Positions 47,243 to 58,593 of a stretch of DNA of 64,000 bases are shown here, in pieces. The notes under the pieces are model-generated. The model was not told the DNA's origin. It saw only the letters and a list, made by a program, of their open reading frames with translations, and searched no databases. Source of the DNA: Narthecium ossifragum (taxonomy: Eukaryota; Streptophyta; Magnoliopsida; Dioscoreales; Nartheciaceae); the NCBI GenBank assembly GCA_963920575.1, contig OY986974.1, forward strand, positions 620,001 through 684,000, in the 5' to 3' direction. Every line of letters begins with the position of its first letter. The first letter of the stretch is position 1. Position numbers and translations under genes: made by a program.

Positions 47243-50200
47243 ATGTTTCCTTTTGCTGATAGAGGACAGGAGGAGATGATGCCCAGTCTCCATCGCCGGG
47301 GCTTTCTCGTTGTCACGCTGCTGGCGGCCGTCGCCTTTGCTTTCATCGTCGCCGCCGATGATTCCGACTGCAATCGGACCTGTGGTTCCGCCACCGTCCC
47401 TTACCCCTTTGGCTTCTCGTTGGGCTGCGGAATCCGTTTGAGCTGCATAACCTCCGCCCTTGGTGGCGGCATGACAGCGATCCAGATGGGCAAGTTTATA
47501 GTGTGGAACATCACCTCCGACACCATCATTATCGACGTCCCCCCATCGTGCGAGCGCCCGATCGACGCGGCCAGCGTGCTGTTCGGGCACAACTACGCCC
47601 TCATGGAAAGGAACAGCCTGTTCCTCCGGAATTGCAGCAGCTCCTTGTCGGGTTGCGTCATTCCCACAGACCTCTTCTCCCAGCAATTCGACCTTGGCAG
47701 CTGTCGCCCCAAGGACGACAATATCAGCTGCTACTCCAGCATCAATACTACCCCCGGCTTTCTCAGTTACCAGAACATCTCCGCCACCGGATGCGTCTTC
47801 TTTTTCACCTCCCTCGCTTACCGGAACGTCACCAGCACGACGTCCTCACCCTCCTTCATCTTCTGGACGGCCGAGCTCGGCTGGTGGCTCGACGGCGAGT
47901 GCAGCTGCTCCCGCAACGCCAAATGTACTTCCCTACTGTCCCCCGTCACCATGAAATTGGCGTTTAGGTGCCAGTGCGAGGACGGCTTCGAAGGTGACGG
48001 CTTCGCCAACGGCACCGGGTGCATTAAAGGTGCGCTTTTTTATTCTACCTTCCTTCCTTCCTAGTGGTTGTTTCTTTGGCAATTCTCGCATGCCGCTCGA
48101 TCCCCCGCTTCCCCCATCTTATTGAAGAGTATCAGATAGAGCTAGCAGCGGATTGCTCCGGTTCTGTTCCGAAAATACGATCGGCGTCCATCTATCTCCA
48201 TTCCGATTTCCGAGGCCGGTCGGGTTCGTGGTCACCCGGAAGACCGGATCCCAGTTTCCCAGGGAAATATCGGTCATTTTGTTCTTCAGTTTAATATAAT
48301 AGGAAGAGCCTAACTTGATGGATTTTGCGGTGCGTTTGCGGAGCACTAGGTCGCAAGATTTGTTTGTTTGTCACGAAATACATGTCATCAACCAGACGAC
48401 GACGACGACTTTGACCAAGACCCTCTAATGATCTATTTTAAGACGTATTGAAATGCCAGGAATATCCCTACTACCATGCTATCAGCCATCAAACCTCCCT
48501 CCCCGGCGGAGATTAATTACCTACCTGCTCATCTACTCCATATCCATATGTCGGTTAAAATTTCTCCGCTCTCATCGTGGTTTTCCCTCTAATCCTGTCC
48601 TTGTCTGCCATCTACCGCTGACCAACTACCCCTGTAAGTAAATGAGTAACGGTTTTGCACATTAACCACGACAAGGTTGAGAAAGAACCGCAACTGTTCG
48701 CGCTGCCATATGTTGATGGATTTACAACGGTGCAACTGGGAATGTCCCCGTGGTCTACGGTCCAGCACGGTTATATTAGGATAGTAGCTAGTTGCTTAGC
48801 TTGTCGCTTGTTTGTTTACGTGTTTATCCCGGTCTTGGGGTTCAATTTGTCCGAAGGAAAAAATAGAAAAAGAAAACAACAGTTAAAAAATAGTAGCTAG
48901 TTAGATGATTGCACTAACCCTGACCGCTTGTATTTATTACAAAATTCATCATCCGGTTGGCATGCTGCTCCTGCGACTGGGTCGACTTTTATTTGCCGAT
49001 GACATTCACCTCATTAATACAAAGGTTTAGACCCCTTCAGACTCGTTAGCTCGTTTTTTGATTATATGAGGATCACTTCAGAGTTTTAGCTGTTAATCCT
49101 TGTTTCTCTCGATGTTGTTTTTCCCAGCAATGGCACCAAAATGCTCACCTTTGAAGTACCTGTCTGGAACCTGCGGTGGAACTAATACCAAAGTCGGCGT
49201 GCTCATCGGAGGTAATTTAGTACCCGTCACAGTAATATCACTATATACACGATAAAGACAATACAAATCACATTTGAGCCAGTTTGGATTGAAAATAAGT
49301 ATCCATAAATCATGTTGTTGTTCAAAAATTATATCCGGGATGGATACGTGATCGTCATGCACGTGAGGTGTACCAACCGTCACGCAGATACCTTTTATAC
49401 CTCGGGGCGCCGCCTCCACGTGGCTTATTGTTAGCCATCATCCACAACCAACTACCCACGATCATTCGTGGTTCATCATGGGTCGAATTTCACTGTCGTC
49501 TTGACACGTAGTCCGCAGATAACCGTTTTTATGTTTTCTCGTTCCGTCTCCCACGCCTTGTTTTAGTAGATTTTATAGATCGTGGACTCGTGGTAAAGGT
49601 TCGGCTCTTTCTATCGTCTAGACCTTGGATCAGTCTTCATATATCCAGTCGACCTTGAATTTGCTTCATCACATTGGTCTCGGAACTCGACCTAAGAGTT
49701 ACTTACTTCATGTGACATCTCGACCCGGGTTACTTGGTTCTCAGCCTTAGGTCTTTATATATTGCTTCGATCTCGGGATTTCCATCTCGACTCAGACATC
49801 TTTTCGAAGCAGCTCGGGTTCGACCTTGGTGTCGTTATAATGTGCACATCACTTAACTGTCAGGGAGTGATGAGATGACTATGTGCCTTGTTTAACACTC
49901 CCTTGACTCGCATCGTCATAATAGTGAAGGCGGCGTGATGATGAGTTTTGGACTCGGGTGTTGAGTAACATTTAATGTGTCTCCTTTCATTAGTCAACAC
50001 CTCTGCTTCCGAGCAGTCTCGTATGCGACACTTCCACTAAAGTCGACATCAATTCGTCCACGTGTCATACCCGTACGGTGTCGTTGGTACGCTGATTGTG
50101 GTTTGCTGGATGAGTGTCATATGTCCGTCTCGACGATAGATATCCATTGGTCGATACTCGAGTATTTTCCTCGGTAACACACGTTTATGCATCCAAACAC

Positions 50201-53200
50201 TTTTTTTTTTCTAAATATTACATAGCATCTTTGATACTTGTATAACTTTTCATTTATCCACTATGTAAACTTATACTATTCTCAATCCAAGACCCGTTTA
50301 TGTATCCAAACATTTTTATCTAAATCATATTTAACTAACTTTGATATTTACATAACTTTTATTTTATTCATTATAGAAACTTATTATACTCTCAATACAA
50401 ACGGGCCATAAGTGAACTAGTTAATTACATGACATCAAAGGACCTAGGGACTTGGGCGATGCAAGGAAACCTTTTTAGCGTGCATGACGGTTTTAGAGCA
50501 TCTATATTAGCTCTTGTAAAAGAGTCAAATACTCTAAAATAGAGGAGCTATAGTGCATGATAATATAATAATATATTTAAGATTATGATAAGTTTAAAAT
50601 TTGAAAAAAAAAATGCATTCAAATTTCAAATTATTCATCTATGTCATCTCTAAAAATAAAAATAAAAACTGATATTTAATAATAATGTATTCATATACAT
50701 AAATATGAAGGAACTTCAAAAATAAATAACTTAAGAAAGTTTCTAGCTCCTTCACTAGATACATCTTCTTAAGCTTTAACCAGAAGTCCAAACGTATCTT
50801 AGTCGTATCCTAAAACGCATCACAACCATATCCTAGCCGTATCACAGCCGTATTCGAATTCTAATTACATATTGTATTGACCTAGCTAAATAATCGGATA
50901 CATCCGAGTGTATCAGGTGTGTATCCGTATCCAACACTTGTCGGATATGGATACACTTCTAAATGTGAAGTATCCGTGTAACATAGCTTGTTAGCTTATG
51001 GTGTGAAATGTTTGCAAAAGTCTAGCATTCTGCTATCTAGAATCATAGTGCAAAATCGACCGGAGAGTAATAACACCCACGTTGGTTGTGCATTTTGCAC
51101 ATTTGATGTGGCGGTCAAATGTGGCAAGCCACATCAGACTAGTTGAGGTTCATGTAATTTTATTTTTCTATCATTTCTATTTAAATACCATTCAAATTTA
51201 CATATAAACTACTGAGAAAGAAAATTAGAAATTTAAATGACAGTTTGATAATAAATTTGCAGTGGCTAATATGGCTTGCCACATCAGCTAGGCCACCGGG
51301 TAGCCACATCAAGTGTGCTGCTTTCTATCATTTCTCTTTCCTATAAAGGTTTGGGAAAATTCACTCAGTCAAGGACTCAAGAATGTCTATTTGTATTAAG
51401 TTCAGTTACAACCGAAAAGGCAATGGAGTGCATGATGCAGGATTCAAACTCAGTTAGACAGTTACATTGCCGTAGTATTGTGTTAATTCTAATCATTTAA
51501 TTCAAAAACTTAATTTAATAGGTAAGAATGAGTTTACATACCAACAATAGACAACTATCTTTCTACTTGTTGGACTCAATATGACAATGGAAATCTAAGG
51601 TCTCGTTTAGTATGTTCTTATTTTCAAACACTTTTTTTCTATTTTAAGTAATCATTATTCATTTATTCACATTTCATGTTCCACTATCATTTTAGTTTTT
51701 CTTATTCCAAGTAATCATTATTATTTTACTTTTATTTTTTTTAACCTCAAAATTAATTATTCCGAAATAAACTAAGCCGATAACAAATAAACCTGAATCG
51801 TTCTGAACAATGCAGGCGTTTCAATCAGGGTGAGAGGGCACATAGGTAATAGCTAGTGTCATTATTGCGCCAACATTAATGCATTATGACCGTTGAATGT
51901 GATCATGTACGATGCACATGTCTACGTGACATGTACCCCAATCACTTCTCATATTTAAATATGAACTGAGCAAAAGGGGGAGGATGTTATATATCATACA
52001 CATATTTCAATGGCACGGTAATAGTGTGCAACAACGAGTTCTAGGTTGCCCATTAATTGCATTTTCTTTGTATACAGGGATCATTGCAGGAGCTATTATT
52101 ATGGCTAGTCTGGCTGTCGTTTGCTACCTTATCCGGCGGCAATCAACTAATTCAAGAATCCGAAGGAGCACGAAACGGTTGCTATCCCAGGCATCTTGTG
52201 CGGTCCCGCTCTATCCTTACAAAGAAATCAAGAGGGCCACAAATGGCTTTTCTGAAGGCCAGAGACTGGGCACCGGTGCATATGGAACAGTGTATGCGGG
52301 CAAGCTGAGAAGCAATGATGCGTTAGTGGCCATCAAAAGGATTAGAAATCGCGAAACCGATGGGCTCGAGCAGGTCATGAACGAGATCAAGCTTGTCTCC
52401 TCAGTGAGCCACCCGAATCTGGTGCGCCTTCTCGGTTGCTGCATTGAGAGAGGGGAGCACATTCTTGTTTATGAATTCATGCACAATGGAACTCTCTCTC
52501 AACACCTCCGAAGGGAGAGAGGAAATGGCCTCCCTTGGACAGTCCGGCTTACTATTGCTACTGAGACGGCGAAGGCCATTGCCCACCTGCACTCGGTGAT
52601 CCACCCACCAATATACCACAGAGACATCAAATCGAGCAATATTCTCCTGGACTACAACTTTAATTCCAAGGTTGCTGATTTTGGCCTTTCTAGGATCATC
52701 GTGACCGAGTCCTCCCACATCTCAACTGTCCCACAAGGCACTCCAGGGTACGTTGATCCCCAGTACCACCAAAACTACCACCTTTCCGACAAGAGTGATG
52801 TCTACAGCTTCGGTGTCGTGCTCATGGAGATCATAACCGCATTGAAGGCGGTGGACTTCCGCAGGCCGCAGGGCGAGGTGAACTTGGCGGCGTTTGCTAT
52901 CGATAAGATAGGCAAGGGACTGGTGGAGGAAATAATTGACCCGTTCCTCGAGCCGCACAGAGACGCATGGACCCTCTCATCCATCCACAAGGTGGCCGAG
53001 CTGGCCTTCAGGTGTCTGGCATTCCACAGAGACATGCGGCCCTCCATGATGGAAGTCGCCGATGAGCTGGAGCATATCAGTCTCAGTGATTGGGCTGTGA
53101 CGGATGACAACGTCGTCTCGTCCCCTCCATCCTCGCCGCCTAGCTCAGTTCCTTCTGGCGGTTCAGGTAAGTCGCTGCTAGTTGCGGAGAAACCATCGAC

Positions 53201-53306
53201 AGTGGAGCTAAAACTGGAATCTCCTATTTCTGTGCAGGATCCGTGGTTCGGCGGAGAGATCAGCTCTCCATCGACAAATAGCTTGCTAGGTAAATCGATG
53301 TATTGA
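47243..53306 (+). CDS. Wall-associated receptor kinase-like protein (WAKL14/20-type), two exons
   Basis: A plasma-membrane receptor-like kinase; relatives sense pectin or cell-wall state. Exon 1 (47243-48029) and exon 2 (52078-53306) join in phase across a 4,048-bp GT-AG intron, giving 671 aa. Exon 1 encodes a signal peptide (better seen from the in-frame ATGs at 47276/47279: RRGFLVVTLLAAVAFAFIVA), a GUB_WAK-type pectin-binding block (CNRTCGS, VPYPFGF, LSC) and a Cys-rich EGF-like end (GECSCSRNAKC, CQCEDGFEGDGF). Exon 2 opens with the membrane helix (about 264-282), then the kinase: GTGAYG loop (about 327-332), Lys in VAIKR (about 349), HRDIKSSN (about 443-450) and DFG (about 463-465). It is an RD kinase with all key residues. 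The tail is Ser/Pro-rich. No stops or frameshifts. The split between ectodomain and kinase exons is clean. WAKL subtype is by resemblance only. Confidence 0.9.
48030..49359. other. WAKL intron, first part; no element recognised
   Basis: Intronic DNA of mixed composition. Short open frames have no domain. No inverted or direct terminal repeats were recognised before the LTR-like insert at 49364. Confidence 0.35.
49364..50179 (+). mobile_element. LTR-like element in WAKL intron, same family as 55015-55822
   Basis: The region from CCTTTTATACCTCG (about 49391) to TCCTCGGTAACA (50179) is clearly related to the reverse complement of 55015-55822. Shared stretches include CGCCTCCACGTGGC, ATTCGTGGTTCATCATGGGT, CCACGCCTTGTTTTAG and GATACTCGAGTATTTTCCTCG. 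Likely ends are TG (49364) and CA (50179), flanked by CACG at 49360-49363 and 50180-50183. No internal coding region, so it would be a solo LTR or short non-autonomous element. A parallel frame exists in both copies but has no known domain. Confidence 0.6.
50182..50406. repeat. Tandem duplication of ~113 bp in WAKL intron
   Basis: CGTTTATGCATCCAAACA (50182) through ACTATTCTCAATCC is repeated from 50295 as CGTTTATGTATCCAAACA through ATACTCTCAATACA. The copies are diverged. They lie directly after the LTR-like element. Confidence 0.65.
50407..52077. other. WAKL intron, remaining part
   Basis: AT-rich intron with a few short echoes, such as TATCCTAGCCGTATCACAGCCGTAT near 50830-50850 and GGCTTGCCACATCAGCTA near 51270. 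A segment near 51598-51785 starts GGTCTCGTTTAGTA and ends AACTAAGCCGATAAC and may be an eroded MITE, but the ends match too weakly to call. No coding exon seen. Confidence 0.3.
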
Positions 53307-53929
53307 TCATCCGATCTAATTTGCTTCCTAGCTCTTTCCCCTAGCTAGCTAGTTAATTACAGGATGCATATATACATGCATGTGATGTGCCTGCATAAAA
53401 TCAAAACATATCCTGATCAGTTTCATATATAGCGCTCCAAATGTTTGTTGCCGAGCACCACCCTCCCCGCATATTATCCCTCCCTCTCGCTCATTTATTT
53501 GGATGGGCCGGCTTTCATATAAATTCCAATTAATGGATGAGAAAATATGATGTAAACAGCTTCTTTTTATTGTCCCTGAGACGACAACGGTGCAAGAAGC
53601 CCAGAAGAGGGACAGTAAAGCCCACAAGGCTGCTGCTGGGACTGATATAATCTCATGTGAGAATATATACTGAGAAATGGTGCGAGCGTTAAACTCTTCT
53701 CCGTGTGTGGTAAATGATAGGATAAGATGAAAGAATATTTAATCAAATATTTAGATTTTATTTTTTTTAATTTTATGGATCTCCTCTCATATATGGGACT
53801 ACATATCCCACCACCCTCTAAGATATTTTATCTCATCCAAAAAATACATCAAACACGAGATAAAATTGGGACCACGGAATTACTGATTTTATCATGTCTA
53901 TAACACCATAAAATAAACGCGACCTAACG
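53307..53929. other. WAKL 3' flank
   Basis: Likely 3' UTR and intergenic DNA. Nothing beyond short spurious frames was recognised. The minus-strand frame 53349-53627 has no domain. Confidence 0.35.
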
Positions 53930-54340
53930 GTACGTTTGGTAATTCACACAAGGAATGGGGGACGGATTGGGAATGAAAGCTGGAAATGACTTGAGATGGA
54001 ATGAAGGGTGGAATGAGAATGATGCAGCATGTTTGGTTCGCACAATGAATGAGATTAGGAATCATACTTGAAAGAGTTTGGTATACAAAAATAAGTGTGG
54101 CAATGAAATGGGAATAGGATATAAATAACCAAATTATGTTATAACCGTCATTAACCGTCATTCCATCAGGAATGGAATGAGGGAGTCCGTACTATTAGAT
54201 GGGATAGCCTCATTCCCAACTTGTCATAAATGAAGCATTCCATTTCTAACTTTAATGTCTAACCAAATAACGGAATAGGCTTTGACCGGGAATTTGACCA
54301 TTCCATTCCCAGTGGTTATGTCCAACCAAACGTGTCGTAA
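53930..54340. mobile_element. MITE-like element with ACGTTTGGT ends
   Basis: ACGTTTGGT (53932-53940) is matched in inverse orientation by ACCAAACGT (54325-54333). The next bases are also similar, each leading to a GGAATGG-type segment. The interior of about 390 bp is GGAATGA-rich and non-coding. Many plant MITEs end in GTTTGG, but the superfamily cannot be fixed here. Confidence 0.5.
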
Positions 54341-54412
54341 GTGTAAGGTTAATGGGTGTTTCGAAGATATTCGCTCACTGGTAGACGCTCGATGGAGGGA
54401 AAACCCTGAAAC

Positions 54413-54940
54413 CACGTTTGGTTGCACTATTCACGCAAGAACTGAAATGGGAATTCCTTAATACAATGAATTCAATATGTTTGGTTGCCGCCTCCATTTA
54501 GGAACTGGAATTGAAGTTATTGCATTTGAGAGAACTCTGGATTCCCAAATTTGATATGGGAATTCAGAGTTTCCTCAAACTCAGAAACTCTCATATTCAT
54601 GGAATGTACATGAATACCCTTCATCTCTATTTAATTAAATTGATCAAACGGTTAGGATCAATCTTAAAAATATTACCTAACCTAAAACCAAGGTAATATT
54701 TTTTTTATTAATAATCTTTCATCCATTATTAATAATCTTATTTCTTTCTCTCATTATTAATAATCTTGCATCCAAATAAGCCATGGTAATGCAAATACAT
54801 ATACATATATAAATCTATGCTATTAGAGTAATGGGTATTTTGGTCTTTAATTTATATTCACGTTCCAGTTCCCATGTTTATTAGGTATACCAAACACTTG
54901 CAAGTTTCATTTCTATTCCAATTCATTGACGTACCAAACA
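54413..54940. mobile_element. Second GTTTGGT-ended MITE-like segment
   Basis: CACGTTTGGTTGC (54413) opens a segment that closes with GTACCAAACAACCAC (about 54931), with further inner pairs at TATGTTTGGTTGCC (54477) and GTATACCAAACAC (54884). Nested or adjacent MITE copies are likely. Boundaries are uncertain. Confidence 0.35.
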
Positions 54941-55014
54941 ACCACAATTCCTTTCCGGTTCCAATTCTCATTCCCAATCTTGTTTCTGTTCTCATTCTCA
55001 TTCCAATTCCCATA

Positions 55015-55822
55015 TGTTATCGAGGAAAATACTCGAGTATCGACCAATGCATATTCATCATCGAGACGTACACATGACACCCATCCAGCAAGCCACAATC
55101 AACGTACCCATGATGCCGTACGGGTATGACACGTGGACGAATTGATGTTGACGCTAGTGGAACTATCGCATACGAGACTACTCGGAAGTAGAGGTGTCGA
55201 CCAATGAAAGGAGACACGCATTAAATATTGCTTGATACCCGAGTCCAAAACTCATCATCACGCCACCTTCATCATTATGACGATGCGAGTCAATAGAGTG
55301 TTAAACAAGGCGCATAATCACCTTATCACTCCATGGCAGTTGAGCGACGTGTATATTATAACGACACCAAGGTCGAACCCGAGCTACTTTGAGGAGATGT
55401 CGGAGTCGAGAGGGAGATCCCGAGATTGAAGCAATATGTAAAGACCCGAGGCTGAGAACCAAGTAACCCGAGGTCGAGGGTCGAGATGTCACATGAAGTA
55501 AGTAACTCCTGGGTCGAGTCTTGAGACTAAGGCGATGAAGCAAATTCGAGGTCGAGTGGACATATGAAGCCGAATACCAAATCCAAGGTCTAGGCTAAAG
55601 GAAGAGCCGAACCCTTACCACAATCTCACGATCTATAAAATCTCCTAAAACAAGGCGTGGGAGGCGGAAATCTTTGGGCTACATGTCAAGATGGCAGCGA
55701 AATCTAACCCATGATGAACCACGAATGATCATGGGTGGTTGGTCGTGGATGATGGATAGCAACATGCCACGTGGAGGCGGTGGCTCGAGGTATAAAAGGT
55801 TGAAAACAAAGTAGAAGAGACA
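55015..55822 (-). mobile_element. LTR-like element, inverted relative of 49364-50179
   Basis: On the minus strand it runs from TGTCTCTTCTAC (55822; a TG two bases further out at 55824 is also possible) through CCTTTTATACCTCG to TCGATAACA (55015). Length is close to that of its relative (about 808 versus 816 bp). Flanks CATA (55011-55014) and CATG (55823-55826) could be a 4-bp target duplication with one change. No coding domain. It is inserted in MITE-like DNA. Confidence 0.55.
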
Positions 55823-55824
55823 CA

Positions 55825-57838
55825 TGTCGCGCCCCGGCCCAGAAAACCCATCCGGACCGAGACACGAGGGGGAAGATCCTACATTTACTGACAACAAGCT
55901 GGCGGAACAGATACAAGAATAAACAAGGACAAAAGTAATCTAACAATTACTAAACCAAAACTATATATGTAACAATATTTACATCTATCGGAGTTATACA
56001 AAATTACATATACAATTATCAAAAAGAAATTACATCTTCTGGAGTCTCCGCAAACGCACAGCAAAAGCCGTCCTTACCCTCAAACATGGTCTGCTGGGGA
56101 CGCGCTGCCGCAGGACGAACACCGGGGGCCCACAAGAGAAGCGCTGGTACCTGTACCTACAAATACCGCGGTCCAGGTAGGAATGAGCAAAAAGCTCAGT
56201 AGGGTTCTACTCTACGACACACACAAGGAAGCTGACTCCAACCGTACTAACTCTGTGCCAAGCACTGAGGCCTGCCAAGGACCCCATAAATCCCGTCAAT
56301 AACCCGAAGGGTACCTGTCCAAAGTACGTCCCTCCGGTGGCCGCTGTTCAGGGGTGGACTACCTCCGACAATCCCTGACACATGGTGGACATGGCGCTAC
56401 CAGTAGGACACTCTTCTTCAAGCGGGATCTCCACACTTGGCGGAACAACCGTGGTTATGACAACCATCTCTCAGCACTCCAGGCAATAGAGTCAATACAC
56501 CCCTAAAATCTAACTCAAAGGCTAAGTCCAATCAGGGAGCCCACAAGTCCCATCGTTACCCCCCCAGGGTTCCTACCCAAGCAAACCTCTCCCGCCACAA
56601 CAGGGAGAACCTCAGCCCATGTAGGACACCCGTCCCCATGCTGGTTACCAAGCAGGACAACCCATGTCCGGTAACGACAACCACCTAGCCATTGATACTG
56701 GAGTATTAGGGACAACCCCAAACCCACGTCTTAGCCTAATATGCCTCTAATGCACAGGAAAGCAAGACAATAATAAAATAGAATAAACAGGCAGATAATT
56801 AATTATCAATATAAACAGGCAACAATCAAGGGCACACCTTCGGCCCATTTATACTAAACATTCCCAAAAACGCTAATGAACAGTAAAATATAATATTATA
56901 TTCCGGCATATAATATTATATTTAAAACACCCAAAGTTCTCTACATGGCAGCTAGTTGATCCCATAGATCCGACGTTCAAACGACGTCGGATTTACGATC
57001 CAACTTAGACTCCAGTAGATCTACATGTATGGATCAACATATTCAAAATCCAGAATCATCCAATGGCTAGATTAACGAGAAAATGCTAATCAAAACCACT
57101 AATTAAACTAACTTACCAATTAATTGCTGCAACGCAGCCCTCTAGTAATAAATTCATAAAAATTCATAGGAAAATCGAAAAAATACGAAATAAACTGGAA
57201 TGGAAAGCTAACGAAGAGATCTACAACTATTATGTTCATCAAAACCCAAGATCATGCACGTACAAGCCGAAAAACTCGCCGCAAGCCGACTGTTCTTCAA
57301 GAACAGCAGAAAACCGGAAAATCTGAGATTAATTATGCATAAATCCTACCAAAATATCATCCAAAGATCATGAAACTTATATCAGAAATTATACTAGACA
57401 AGATGCATCTAATGACATGAAGATCAACAGATCCAACGGTTAGATTAGGAGAATCCCATTAAACTAGTTACGTAGGTACCTGACATCCAGACTTCTACTA
57501 CTACTTTTCTAGTTTTTAGCTATTGTAATCTTTCCTAGCTTGTACTCGTAGGAACTTTTATCAGAGATGTAATAATCATCTGTTGATGTTCAATGGAAGT
57601 AAGTAACTAGTCATTTCTCTGCTTTATTACTTGCTTATCTTCTACCTAGGAGTAACATCTAGGCCTTACGAGTAGCTTTAAACACTTATTAATTAGGAGC
57701 ATATCAGTTTACTCTAGGAGTAGTGTAACCATCCTTAGGAGTAGTCTACAATTCTACCCTTAGGAGTAGCCTACTTCTTACCCACCATTATCCAAAACTC
57801 CATGACATTCCACATTTCGATTAAACTTAAGTGTTACA
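55825..57838. mobile_element. Gypsy-like LTR fragment or solo LTR (candidate)
   Basis: Begins TGTCGCGCCCCGGCCC and contains GCAAAAAGCTCAGTAGGG near 56187, features that recall long LTRs of plant gypsy elements. A TGTAATAATCA region near 57567 looks like an LTR R/U5 area. A plausible 3' end is GTGTTACA at 57838. No matching target duplication of standard form was found, and an alternative end at 57485 (GGTACCTGACA) cannot be excluded. No polyprotein is present. Confidence 0.4.
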
Positions 57839-58593
57839 CAAAAATCCTCTTAATTGAGGCACGGCTGAACCCATATATCCTTTTGATAATCCCTACGTGA
57901 CGGTTGACATACCTCATATGTCTGACAACCACGTATCCATCTTAGGTATAATTTTGAGCAACACTATAGTAACCAAACGTGGCCTGATATTAGGATGAGA
58001 ATACTCGCTTGAGGAGCGGAATTTAACATGGCTCCCCACCTACCGTGTAGCCATTTATTGCTGGGCTTTGGAGATTTGGTTAGAGTAGTTACGCGGTGAG
58101 TACGTGGGACGTGTATGTTAGGCCTTGGGTACCAACGTCGACTATAATGACTTTGACATCATTCCTTCCTCAACCAAGTTTTGTCCTTACATCCGAGTGT
58201 GGACATTTGTATGCATATATATATATACTAGTTGTGCCCCCTGTCACATGACAGCATAACCACCAACACCACCCCAATAACCCCCTCCCACTAAACCCCC
58301 CTCAACTTAGGATTATCATGCCACATAGACTCCACCTAGGACATTCTTCCGTCACGTAGGACAACGAAAGTTTCACTTATAACCATAGCCTCATATAAAA
58401 ATGATATATATATATATATATATATATCTCTGATTATAGTCAAGCTCAAAAGACGCTAAGGATTTGTTGGACTTATCTGAACTGCCAAGTCTGTTGATCG
58501 GCAAGTTAGAAGACCATATATATATATATTGAGAGAGAGAGAGAGAGGCTATTGAGGTGAATAATAATTTAGCTCTCATACGTTCTATAACAC
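57839..58593. repeat. Intergenic DNA with AT and GA microsatellites
   Basis: Contains (TA)n runs near 58217-58229, 58403-58427 and 58517-58528 and a (GA)n run near 58531-58547. A phrase TACTAGTTGTGCCCCCTGTCAC (58227 on) resembles GACTACTAATGCCCCCGTGCC at 62357. No gene. Confidence 0.6.

Noticed and set aside
47401..47967. Alternative frames over WAKL exon 1 on both strands
   Set aside because: Shadows of a GC-rich exon; the 47243 frame has a signal peptide, Cys pattern and correct splice phase.
51598..51785. MITE in the WAKL intron
   Set aside because: Terminal similarity (GTTTAGTA versus AACTAAGC) is too weak to support inverted repeats.
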